Notes under the pieces: model-generated | Told to the model about the DNA's origin: nothing | Databases searched by the model: none | Seen by the model: the letters and a program-made list of their open reading frames with translations, nothing else | Program-made: the position numbers and the translations under genes | Assembly: GCA_050257395.1 (NCBI GenBank) | Contig: JBLMWU010000301.1 | Location: 1 to 33,886 of the forward strand | Direction: 5' to 3' | DNA: 33,886 nt | Source: JAIRTY01 sp050257395 | GTDB lineage: Bacteria > Actinomycetota > Actinomycetes > Streptosporangiales > Streptosporangiaceae | Shown: piece by piece, positions 1-7,062 of the stretch | How the letters are laid out: each line of letters starts with the position of its first letter | Position numbering within the stretch: position 1 is the first letter of the stretch

Positions 1-225
1 GGGTGCGGCACCCGGGGCGGGCTGCACGCTGGCGGGCATGCCCTGGGCCTGGGTCTGCGCGTGCCGGCCGCGGGCCCCGGCCGCCCCGGCCGGGGCCCAG
101 AAGACCCAGCCGGGCGGGGGCGGCGGCCACTCGGGCGGGGGCTGCCACCCGGGGGGTGGGGTCCAGTCCGGCGGCGGCTCCGGCCACCCCGGCGGCGACT
201 GCCATACCCAGCCAGGCGTGCTCAT
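1..225 (-). CDS. Pro/Trp-rich (PPGW) protein, N-terminal fragment
   Basis: The first 75 codons of a minus-strand gene start at an ATG (225-223) and run without a stop off the left edge. The translation begins MSTPGWVWQSPPGW and continues with Trp spaced every 6-8 residues in Pro-rich blocks (PPPDW, PPPGW, PPPEW, PPGWVFW), followed by an Ala/Gln/Gly segment. Such PPGW stretches are common at the cytoplasmic N-terminus of actinobacterial membrane or DUF2510-like proteins. The regular amino-acid pattern, absent from the other frames, is the reason for calling it coding. No strong ribosome binding site is seen before the ATG. The function cannot be inferred because the catalytic or membrane part lies outside the window. 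Confidence 0.65.
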   Translation of the reverse strand, partial: MSTPGWVWQSPPGWPEPPPDWTPPPGWQPPPEWPPPPPGWVFWAPAGAAGARGRHAQTQAQGMPASVQPAPGAAP

Positions 226-293
226 TTGCCCAGCATGCCGCAAACCGCCGCGAACCATGCCCGGAGGGCCGGCTGTGCACAGCCATCATCAGG

Positions 294-327
294 GCGGATA
301 CGGCCCCCCGCGGGGGGCCGTATCCGC
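294..327 (-). terminator. Perfect 34-bp palindrome downstream of the diiron oxygenase gene
   Basis: The two 17-nt arms (294-310 and 311-327) are perfectly complementary with no intervening bases, giving a very stable GC-rich hairpin 23 bp past the stop codon at 351-353. No U-tract follows on the minus strand, so this is a GC-hairpin type terminator or RNA 3' end stabiliser. The assignment rests on position and symmetry only. Confidence 0.6.
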
Positions 328-350
328 ACTGCGCGTGGAACCGGGCGGTC

Positions 351-1301
351 CTAGGGGAGCAGGAAGGACTTGCGCCACCAGCGCATGCCCGGCTGGCCGA
401 CCAGGCCGTTCTCGGCGAAGAAGGCCATGATCTTCTCGCCGCCGTAGCGGACGGTCTGCTGGTGGTGCGGGTTGGCCAGGGCGACGCGCCGTGCCTCCCG
501 CGGGTCGAGCCCGACCGACCGGTAGACCTCGGGGTTGATCAGGTTGCGGGCGACGATGTACCCGATGTGCGCGAGCACGCCGCGCTGGTAGGCGCGCTCG
601 GCGCGGGACAGCCGGGCGGCGGTGCGGGCCAGCTCGGCCCGGGCGAAGCCGATGTGCCGGGCCTCCTCCATGATGTGGATCCGGTTGACCATCCGCATCA
701 GCGGCTGGATCTCGTCGGAGTCGGCCATCTCCCGCTGGTAGCGGTCGGTCAGTTCCTCGCCGATCAGGATCGCGCCCCACACGGCCGGCCCGTAGGCGAT
801 CGCCGGCAGCATCTTCCCCAGGTTGTGGACAACCCGGTTCGGCCGGTACACCGGCGTGCCCATCCGCTCGATCATCATCGCGAACATCGTGGAGTGGCGG
901 CATTCCTCGGCCATCTCCGCGAACGCGTACCGGACGTGGCCGGAGGCGGGGTCGCCGTCGTAGGTGAGCTTGGCCAGCAGCCGCATGAGGATGCACTCCA
1001 GCCAGATCCCGGTGCCCGCGATGCTGGCGGCCTCGTGCTTGCCGAGCTCCCGCCGCTGCTCCGGCGTGAGCCGGTCCCACAGCGGCGTCCCGTACAGCGT
1101 GGAGCGGTGCTCCAGCAGGAACCCCTTGCCTTCGGCCAGCGGCGCTGACCAGTCGATGTCCAGCTCGGGGTCGTACGAGCGGGCCGCGGTGGAGCGCAGC
1201 AGGCGCTCGGCGGTCCGTTCCCGGTCCGCGGTGCGCTCGCGGACAGCGGTCGCCTGGCGGCCGGCGGGGGCCTGGCCGTCAGCGGTCGTCCCGGTCTTCA
1301 T
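351..1301 (-). CDS. AurF-type (p-aminobenzoate N-oxygenase-like) diiron oxygenase
   Basis: A 316-residue ferritin-like protein. All seven carboxylate/histidine ligands expected for the AurF family can be placed: E102 (IWLEC), E133 and H136 (EECRH), E182 or E183 (IGEEL), and the H209-x3-E213-x2-H216 signature (HIMEEARH), with spacings matching AurF. Family members use O2 at a mu-oxo diiron centre for N-oxygenation or hydroxylation; the substrate here is unknown. The ATG at 1301 is preceded by a GGGAAGGGAG ribosome binding site, which rules out the longer upstream reading. The gene is divergent from a TetR regulator and shares a 70-bp promoter region with it, so it probably belongs to the same regulon as the monooxygenase, hydrolase and SDR genes. 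A hairpin terminator follows it. Confidence 0.85.
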   Translation of the reverse strand: MKTGTTADGQAPAGRQATAVRERTADRERTAERLLRSTAARSYDPELDIDWSAPLAEGKGFLLEHRSTLYGTPLWDRLTPEQRRELGKHEAASIAGTGIWLECILMRLLAKLTYDGDPASGHVRYAFAEMAEECRHSTMFAMMIERMGTPVYRPNRVVHNLGKMLPAIAYGPAVWGAILIGEELTDRYQREMADSDEIQPLMRMVNRIHIMEEARHIGFARAELARTAARLSRAERAYQRGVLAHIGYIVARNLINPEVYRSVGLDPREARRVALANPHHQQTVRYGGEKIMAFFAENGLVGQPGMRWWRKSFLLP

Positions 1302-1332
1302 GGGAACTCCCTTCCCCGTGCGCACGAATCTA

Positions 1333-1364
1333 TTACTTGAAGTAACAGTTACTTCTGGTAGCGT
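1333..1364. promoter_or_regulatory. Divergent promoter with three-half-site TetR-type operator
   Basis: TTACTTGAAGTAA (1333-1345) and AAGTAACAGTTACTT (1340-1354) are overlapping perfect palindromes. Together they give three TTACTT/AAGTAA half-sites in alternating orientation. On the plus strand TTGAAG (1337-1342), a 16-bp spacer and TAGCGT (1359-1364) form a plausible sigma70-like promoter, with the tetR ATG 7 bp beyond the -10 box, so that transcript is probably leaderless. The palindromes cover the -35 box and also sit just upstream of the diiron oxygenase promoter region, the usual arrangement for an autoregulating TetR repressor. Binding by the adjacent regulator is inferred. Confidence 0.65.
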
Positions 1365-1371
1365 GCGCTGC

Positions 1372-2133
1372 ATGAGCCAATCTGTCAAGGGCACGGAAAC
1401 GGCCGATGCCCGCCGGGACCGGTGGAGCGCCCACCGGGCGCAGCGGCGCGCCGAGTTCGTCGACGCGGCCCTGCGGGTGCTGGAGGCCCGGGGCCCGGAC
1501 CTGCTCATCGACGCGGTGGCGGCCGAGGCCGGGGTGACCAAGCCGGTCCTGTACCGGTACTTCGGCGACAAGGCGGGGCTGATCGAGGCGGTCGGCGAGC
1601 GCGGCTCGGAGATCCTGCTGGAGCGGCTGCTCCCGGCGATCGGGTCGGACGGGCCCGCGCTGGCGCGGGTGCGCGACGGCGTCGGCGTGTACTTCGCGGT
1701 GATCGACGAGCATCCCAACCTGTACTGGCTGCTGGCCCGGCGGGCGAAGGTCGAGGCGCCGGAGGGAGCCGACCCGGTGGAGCGGGACAAGGAACTGATC
1801 GCCACCGCCCTGACCCGGGTGATCGGTGACTATCTGCGCTCGTTCGGGCTGGACTCCGGCGGCGCCGAGCCGTGGGCGTACGGCATCACCGGCCTGGTGC
1901 AGAGCACCGGCGAGTGGTGGCTGCAGCGGCGCTCGATGAGCCGGGACCACGTGGTCGAGTACGTCACCAGGCTGCTGTGGGCGGCGTTCGCCGGGATGCT
2001 CCGGTCGGCGGGGATCGAGGCCGACCCGGACCAGCCGCTGCCCAGGGGCCGGCCCGGGCTCGCCCTGCGCGCCACCGGCAGCGGCCGCCCGGCGGCCGGG
2101 AAACAGAGGAGGTCAGATGACGGAGCAGCGTGA
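1372..2133 (+). CDS. TetR/AcrR family transcriptional regulator
   Basis: A 253-residue regulator. The N-terminal helix-turn-helix is at about residues 45-66 (IDAVAAEAGVTKPVLYRYF), with the typical LYRYFGDKAGLIEAV run into helix 4, followed by a ligand-binding domain with the WWLQRR region near residue 185. The ATG at 1372 was chosen because it lies 7 bp after a TAGCGT -10 box, while upstream in-frame starts would run through the promoter and the divergent gene. It is the first gene of a four-gene operon, and its 3' end overlaps the monooxygenase start by 17 nt. It probably represses both this operon and the divergent diiron oxygenase gene through the palindromes at 1333-1354, responding to a lipid-like ligand. 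Ligand identity is unknown. Confidence 0.9.
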   Translation: MSQSVKGTETADARRDRWSAHRAQRRAEFVDAALRVLEARGPDLLIDAVAAEAGVTKPVLYRYFGDKAGLIEAVGERGSEILLERLLPAIGSDGPALARVRDGVGVYFAVIDEHPNLYWLLARRAKVEAPEGADPVERDKELIATALTRVIGDYLRSFGLDSGGAEPWAYGITGLVQSTGEWWLQRRSMSRDHVVEYVTRLLWAAFAGMLRSAGIEADPDQPLPRGRPGLALRATGSGRPAAGKQRRSDDGAA

Positions 2134-4078
2134 GCACACCGGCAGCCCTGAACCTGACGGCGACAGCCGCCGCGGCGCGGGTGCCCTGCCCGGGCCGGGC
2201 GAGGGCGACGGCTACACCGGGCCGGCCACCCTGGCGGCCGGCGGCACCGAGCTGACGGTGCAGGTCCAGCTCCGCGGCCACTTCGAGCCGATCGACGGCC
2301 GCTACCACTGGTACGGCCGGATCGGCCAGCACGCCGAGCTGGCCGCGCTGGCCCAGGGCAAGCTGCGGGCCACGCTCACCACCCCCGCTGGTTCCGCGCC
2401 GTGCGAGATCTCCGACCCCGACCCGTGGCAGCGGCTGCGGGTCACCGGGATCTCCACCCCGCCCTTCGCCAGCAGCCTGGCCGGCGCCCTGCCCGCCGGG
2501 GACGGCGCCGCGGCGGACGCCGGCCGGGTCACGGCGGCGGACAGCGGCGAGGGCGGGGACGCCGGGACGCGGCCGGCGGCAGCGGCTGACCTGGCCGCCG
2601 CCCCGCTGCCCGGGCACGTGCGGGTCGCCATCATCGGCGCGGGCTTCGGCGGCCTGGGCGCGGGCATCCGGCTGCGGGAAGCCGGCCGCACCGACTTCGT
2701 CATCCTGGAGCGGGCCAGCTCGGTCGGGGGCACCTGGCGGGACAACACCTATCCCGGCTGCGCCTGCGACGTCCCGTCCCACCTGTACTCGTTCTCCTTC
2801 GCGCCGAACCCGGGCTGGTCGCGCAGCTTCTCCCGGCAGCCCGAGATCCGCGGCTACCTGGAGCGGGTCACCGACTCCAGCCGGGTCCGCGAGCACATCC
2901 GGTTCGGCGCCGAGGTGACCGGGGCCCGCTGGGACACCGCCCGGGCCCGCTGGCACGTGCGCACCACCCGCGGCGACCTCACCGCCGACGTGCTGATCTC
3001 CGCCGCCGGGCCGCTGTCCGAGCCGGCCGTGCCCGACCTGCCCGGCCTGGCGGACTTCCCCGGCGAGGTCTTCCACTCCGCCCGCTGGAACCACGACTGC
3101 GACCTGGCCGGCAAGCGGGTGGCCGTGGTCGGCACGGGCGCCTCGGCGATCCAGATCATCCCGGAGATCCAGCCCGTCGTTGGCAAGCTGGTGCTGTTCC
3201 AGCGGACCCCGGCCTGGGTGCTGCCGCGCCGGGACCGCCGCATCAGCCGCGCCGAGCAGTGGCTCTACCAGCACCTGCCCCCGGCCCAGCGGCTCGCCCG
3301 GCTCGGCATCTACCTCAGCCGTGAGTCGGCCGTGGGGGCGTTCACCCGCCGGCCCGGGCTGCTGCGGGCCGCGCAGCGGATGGCCCTGCGCAATCTGGCC
3401 TCCGCCGTCCCCGACCCGGTGCTGCGGGAGAAGCTCACCCCCGGCTACGTGATGGGCTGCAAGCGGATCCTGCTGTCGAACGACTACTATCCCGCGCTGA
3501 CCCGCCCTAACGTGGAGGTCGTGGCCTCCGGCCTGGCCAAGGTGGACGGGTCGGTGGCGACCGCGCAGGACGGCAGTTCACAGGAGGTGGACGCGATCAT
3601 CTTCGCGACCGGCTTCCACGCCGTGGACATGCCGATCGCCGAGCGCGTGCACGGCGCTGACGGCCGCAGCCTGGCCGAGGCCTGGCACGGCGACATGCGG
3701 GCGCTGCGCGGCACCACCATCGCGGGTTTCCCCAACCTGTGCCTGGTCATCGGGCCCAACACCGGCCTGGGTCACAACTCGATGGTGCACATCATCGAGT
3801 CCCAGCTCAGCTACATTCTCGACTACCTGGACACCCTGGACCGGTCCGGCGCCGCCGCGCTCGACACCCGGCCGGCCGCCCAGGACCGCTGGTGCGCCGC
3901 GATCGAGCGGCGGATGGGCCCGACCGTGTGGGCCACCGGCGGGTGCGTCAGCTGGTACCTCAACGCGGCGGGCCGGAACCCGACCCTGTGGCCCGCCTCG
4001 ACGCTCCGGTTCCGGCACGAGACGCGCCGGATCGACCCCACCGAGTACGACCTGATCCCGGCAGGAGGACGATCATGA
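2117..4078 (+). CDS. DUF4873-fused Baeyer-Villiger-type flavin monooxygenase
   Basis: A 653-residue two-part protein. Residues about 35-120 resemble a DUF4873 domain, followed by an Ala/Gly linker. From residue 170 it is a class B flavoprotein monooxygenase: FAD-binding GAGFGG (about 174-179), the BVMO fingerprint FPGEVFHSARW (314-324) and a second NADPH-binding Rossmann motif GTGASA (from about 339). A late ATGF segment matches the family's typical C-terminal motif. The expected reaction is NADPH-dependent oxygenation of a ketone to an ester, or of a related substrate. The start is fixed by a GAGGAGG ribosome binding site. It overlaps tetR upstream and shares an ATGA overlap with the hydrolase gene, so the products are likely made together; the esterase could cleave the ester product. 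Confidence 0.9.
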   Translation: MTEQREHTGSPEPDGDSRRGAGALPGPGEGDGYTGPATLAAGGTELTVQVQLRGHFEPIDGRYHWYGRIGQHAELAALAQGKLRATLTTPAGSAPCEISDPDPWQRLRVTGISTPPFASSLAGALPAGDGAAADAGRVTAADSGEGGDAGTRPAAAADLAAAPLPGHVRVAIIGAGFGGLGAGIRLREAGRTDFVILERASSVGGTWRDNTYPGCACDVPSHLYSFSFAPNPGWSRSFSRQPEIRGYLERVTDSSRVREHIRFGAEVTGARWDTARARWHVRTTRGDLTADVLISAAGPLSEPAVPDLPGLADFPGEVFHSARWNHDCDLAGKRVAVVGTGASAIQIIPEIQPVVGKLVLFQRTPAWVLPRRDRRISRAEQWLYQHLPPAQRLARLGIYLSRESAVGAFTRRPGLLRAAQRMALRNLASAVPDPVLREKLTPGYVMGCKRILLSNDYYPALTRPNVEVVASGLAKVDGSVATAQDGSSQEVDAIIFATGFHAVDMPIAERVHGADGRSLAEAWHGDMRALRGTTIAGFPNLCLVIGPNTGLGHNSMVHIIESQLSYILDYLDTLDRSGAAALDTRPAAQDRWCAAIERRMGPTVWATGGCVSWYLNAAGRNPTLWPASTLRFRHETRRIDPTEYDLIPAGGRS

Positions 4079-5001
4079 AGCGGGCCCCCGCACCGCTCTT
4101 CGCCCAGCCCGCGCCCGCCACCCGGCTGCGGGCCACCTCCCGCGACGGCACTGGCTTGAACGTCGAGGTCCACGGCCCGGACCGGATGGACGTGCCCACC
4201 GTGGTGCTCATCCACGGCTGGACCTGCTCGGCGGGCTACTGGGCGCCGGTGATCCGGCAGCTGCGCGGTGCGCTCCGCGTCGTCACCTATGACCAGCGCG
4301 GGCACGGCGCCAGCGACCCGCCCGGGCCCAGCGGCTGCAGCACGGCCGTGCTCGCCGATGACCTCACGGCCGTGCTGGACACGGCCGTGGGCGGCGGCTC
4401 CGCCGTGCTCGCCGGGCACAGCATGGGCGGCATGACCATCCTGGCGGCGGCGGACCGGCCCGAGGTGCGCAACCGCACCACCGCGGTGCTGCTGGCCTCC
4501 ACCGGGTTCACCCGGCTCACCGCCGAGTCGCTGGTGTTCCCGATCCGGCGGTCGCCGCGGCTGGCCCGGGCCGCCCGGCGGTTCATCCTGTCCAGCTCTG
4601 CCCCGATGGGGCCGGTCAGCCCGCTCACCCGGGCCGCGCTCAGCTACATGACGCTGGGCCCGGCCACCGCGAAGGAACTGGCCGCCATCAACGCCGCCAT
4701 GGTGCACCGCTGCGACCGCCGGGTCCGGGGAGCCTGGGGCCGGGTCCTGACCGGCCTCGACATCAGCCACGCGCTGCCCCACCTCGGCGTGCCGACCCGG
4801 GTGCTGGTCGGCTCCCGGGACCGGATGACCCCGCCCGTGCACGCCCGGCTGCTGGCCGGCCAGCTGCCCCGGTGCGAGGGCCTGACCGTGCTGCCCGGCG
4901 TCGGCCACATGACCCCCCTGGAAGCCCCCGGCACGGTGGCCGCCCTCATCCGCAAGCTGGTCGCGACCGCCCCGGCCCCGGCAGCGGGGGCCGGGGCATG
5001 A
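4075..5001 (+). CDS. Alpha/beta hydrolase (esterase/lipase-like)
   Basis: A 308-residue single-domain alpha/beta hydrolase. The oxyanion region is LIHGW, and the catalytic triad can be read as S116 in GHSMGG, D249 in GSRDRMTP and H278 in GVGHMTP. There is no signal peptide, so it is cytosolic. The ATG is within an ATGA overlap with the monooxygenase stop and follows GGAGG; the 3' end overlaps the SDR start in the same way. It lies between a BVMO-type monooxygenase and an SDR, the same relative position as LipR between MymA and SadH in mycobacteria. A likely role is hydrolysis of the ester formed by the monooxygenase. The substrate is inferred, not shown. Confidence 0.9.
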   Translation: MKRAPAPLFAQPAPATRLRATSRDGTGLNVEVHGPDRMDVPTVVLIHGWTCSAGYWAPVIRQLRGALRVVTYDQRGHGASDPPGPSGCSTAVLADDLTAVLDTAVGGGSAVLAGHSMGGMTILAAADRPEVRNRTTAVLLASTGFTRLTAESLVFPIRRSPRLARAARRFILSSSAPMGPVSPLTRAALSYMTLGPATAKELAAINAAMVHRCDRRVRGAWGRVLTGLDISHALPHLGVPTRVLVGSRDRMTPPVHARLLAGQLPRCEGLTVLPGVGHMTPLEAPGTVAALIRKLVATAPAPAAGAGA

Positions 5002-5960
5002 CCCGGGCGCGGGAGAACCTGCGGGGGAAGACGGCGGTGGTGACGGGGGCCGCGCGGGGCATCGGCGCGGCGCTCGCTGTCCGGCTGGCCGAGCACGGTG
5101 CGCAGGTGGCACTGGTCGGACTGGAGCCGGCCGAACTGGCGGCGGTCGCGGCCCGGTGCGAGCAGCACGGCCGCTGCCGGGCCTGGACCGCGGACGTCAC
5201 GGACCGGGACCGGATGGCTGCCGTCGCCGGCGAGGCCGCCAGCCACTTCGGGGGCGTGGACCTGGTGGTGGCCAATGCCGGGATCGCCATCGGCGGCCCC
5301 TTCGCCGACGCCGACCCGGCGGCCTTCGAGCGGGTCATCGCGGTGAACCTGCTCGGGTCGGCCACCACCGCGCGGGCGTTCCTGCCCGCGCTGCGCGCCA
5401 GCCGCGGCTACCACCTGCAGATCGCCTCGCTGGCGGCGATCGCCCCGGCACCGCTGATGGCGGCCTACTGCGCGAGCAAGTCGGGCGTGGAGGCCTTCGC
5501 CCACGTGCTGCGCGGCGAGGTCGGGCACCAGGGGGTCGGGGTCGGCGTCGCGTACCTCACCTGGACCGACACCGACATGGTGCGCGGGGCGGACCAGGAC
5601 GAGGTGCTGCGGGACATGCGGGCCCGGCTGCCGTGGCCCGCCAACCGGACCGCGCCGCTCGCCCCGGCCGTCGACCGGATCGTCGCCGGGATGGCCCGCC
5701 GCTCCCCGCACATCTACGCCCAGCCATGGGTCCGGGCGCTGGCGTGGCTGCCCCGGGCGGCCGTGCCCGCTGCCATCGGCAGCCGCGGCCCGCGGGAGCT
5801 GGGCCGCCTGGAAGTCCGGCTGCGGGAAACCGCCCACCTGCGGCTGCGGCCGGTCGGCCCGGGCGGCCTGGCGGCCGTCCAGGTGCCGTCCGCTGACCCG
5901 GCTGGGGCCACGGGCGGCCCGGCGGCCGGGGGCGGCGAAGCGGGCGGCCCGGGCGGGTGA
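4998..5960 (+). CDS. Short-chain dehydrogenase/reductase, SadH-like
   Basis: A 320-residue classical SDR. The cofactor motif TGAARGIG is at 16-23, NAG follows in VANAGIA, and the catalytic Ser144, Tyr157 and Lys161 (YCASK) have canonical spacing. The C-terminal 100 residues exceed the basic SDR core, as in the SadH subgroup, and end in a low-complexity Gly/Ala/Pro tail. It is translationally coupled to the hydrolase gene (ATGA) and is the last gene of the operon. It probably interconverts an alcohol and ketone (or aldehyde) linked to the monooxygenase substrate. The tail may be an unstructured extension. The substrate is unknown. Confidence 0.88.
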   Translation: MTRARENLRGKTAVVTGAARGIGAALAVRLAEHGAQVALVGLEPAELAAVAARCEQHGRCRAWTADVTDRDRMAAVAGEAASHFGGVDLVVANAGIAIGGPFADADPAAFERVIAVNLLGSATTARAFLPALRASRGYHLQIASLAAIAPAPLMAAYCASKSGVEAFAHVLRGEVGHQGVGVGVAYLTWTDTDMVRGADQDEVLRDMRARLPWPANRTAPLAPAVDRIVAGMARRSPHIYAQPWVRALAWLPRAAVPAAIGSRGPRELGRLEVRLRETAHLRLRPVGPGGLAAVQVPSADPAGATGGPAAGGGEAGGPGG

Positions 5961-6010
5961 CGGCCGTCAGGACCCGGTGAGGTGATGGCCGTCAGGCCCC
6001 GGTGAGGTGA
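5961..6010. repeat. 25-bp tandem duplication at the convergent gene junction
   Basis: Two adjacent 25-bp units (5961-5985 and 5986-6010) differ at only two positions and contain GGCCGTCAG and CCGGTGAGGTGA. The second unit spans the last codons and stop of the minus-strand esterase; the first lies between the two convergent stop codons and repeats that coding end. Confidence 0.85.
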
Positions 6011-7062
6011 CCGGCCAGGAACGCCAGCGACGCCGGCTCCTGGGAGGCGAAGAACGGGTGGCTGTGACAGCCCGGTGAGATGTGCACCTGCGCGCCGGGT
6101 GGCAGCACCCGCGCCAGGGCCCGGGTGCCCGGCGCGAACGGGTCGCTCGCCCCGCAGGCCACCCGCACCGCCACCCCGGCCAGGGCCCCGGCGTGGGTGA
6201 CGGCGTCCGCGGCCGCGAAGGCAGCCGCTGACGCGTAGGCGCCCGGATTGGCCGCCCGGGCCTGCGGATAGCTGGTCCAGATCGCCGGGCCGATCGCCGC
6301 CACCGCGCTGACCAGGGCCGGCTGCCGCTCAGCCAGCAGGATCGCGCCGTAGCCGCCCATGGAGATCCCGAAGGCCGCGACCGTCCGCGGCCCGCGGCCG
6401 AGCCCTCGCTCGCGGCACAGCCGGATGACCTCATCGACCAGCATGCCCATCGGGTCGTCACCCGGGTGCGGGTTCCAGTACCCGCGCCCGCCGTCCGCGG
6501 CCACCATCGCCATCGGCGGCAGCGGCCGCCCGCCCACCCGCAGCGCCAGGGCCTGCGCCATGGTGAGCCCGGCCAGTACCCGGGTGTGGTCGGCGGCGAA
6601 CCCGTGCAGCGCGACGACCAGCGGCAGCCGGCTGCCAGGCCCGTGACCGGGCGGGTAGGCGATCGCGTAGCCCACGGCACGCTGCCGGGCCCGCGAGTAG
6701 AAGGTCCCTGCGAGCTGCGGGCCCGGGGTGGCGAAGGACAGCGGCGGGCCGCTGACCGAGCACGCCCCGTCCAGCCGGTCCAGCACCTGCTGACCCGGGA
6801 TCACCCCGCGGGCGACCAGCTCCAGCCCGCCGGCACCGGCCGCGGTGAGCGCCGCGAGCCCGCCCAGGCCGGCCCCGAGCAGCCGCCGCCGGGACCAGCC
6901 GCGGCTGCCCGGCGGTGGGGCCGGGTCCGGCGCTGTGCCTGAGTCTGGCGCTGTGCCCGGGTCTGGCGCTGTGCCCGGGTCTGGCGGTGGGCCCGGGCCT
7001 GGCGCTGTGCCCGGGCGGGTGCGGTCCGGGGGCCCGGGGTCCGCGCGCGGGCCGGCGTTCAC
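5992..7062 (-). CDS. Tat-exported esterase (alpha/beta hydrolase)
   Basis: A 356-residue protein starting at a GTG whose TG is part of the upstream gene's TGA (GTGA overlap). Residues 1-55 are a Pro/Asp/Gly/Thr repeat region. A twin-arginine signal with a hydrophobic stretch follows (WSRRRLLGAGLGG, from about 57), then an alpha/beta hydrolase domain with ALHGF, nucleophile S234 in GISMGG, an Asp in CGASDPF and a His in GCHSHPFF. It resembles secreted putative esterases of the esterase D/feruloyl esterase type. It is the last gene of a minus-strand operon with padR and membrane protein genes, so it probably acts outside the membrane. The N-terminal extension before the RR motif is unusually long for a Tat signal; an internal start is possible, but no better start is seen. 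Confidence 0.82.
   Translation of the reverse strand: MNAGPRADPGPPDRTRPGTAPGPGPPPDPGTAPDPGTAPDSGTAPDPAPPPGSRGWSRRRLLGAGLGGLAALTAAGAGGLELVARGVIPGQQVLDRLDGACSVSGPPLSFATPGPQLAGTFYSRARQRAVGYAIAYPPGHGPGSRLPLVVALHGFAADHTRVLAGLTMAQALALRVGGRPLPPMAMVAADGGRGYWNPHPGDDPMGMLVDEVIRLCRERGLGRGPRTVAAFGISMGGYGAILLAERQPALVSAVAAIGPAIWTSYPQARAANPGAYASAAAFAAADAVTHAGALAGVAVRVACGASDPFAPGTRALARVLPPGAQVHISPGCHSHPFFASQEPASLAFLAGHLTGA
6925..7014. repeat. Five 18-bp tandem repeats in the esterase N-terminus
   Basis: Five in-frame 18-bp units (consensus GTCTGGCGCTGTGCCCGG on the plus strand) encode the six-residue repeat PDPGTA and variants in the esterase N-terminal linker. The two central units (6943-6978) are identical, which suggests recent slippage or unequal exchange. 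Confidence 0.9.

Noticed and set aside
3..1148. Long plus-strand open frame across the left end
   Set aside because: It lies opposite the AurF-type gene, whose seven metal ligands are intact on the minus strand; GC-rich codon bias creates long shadow frames.
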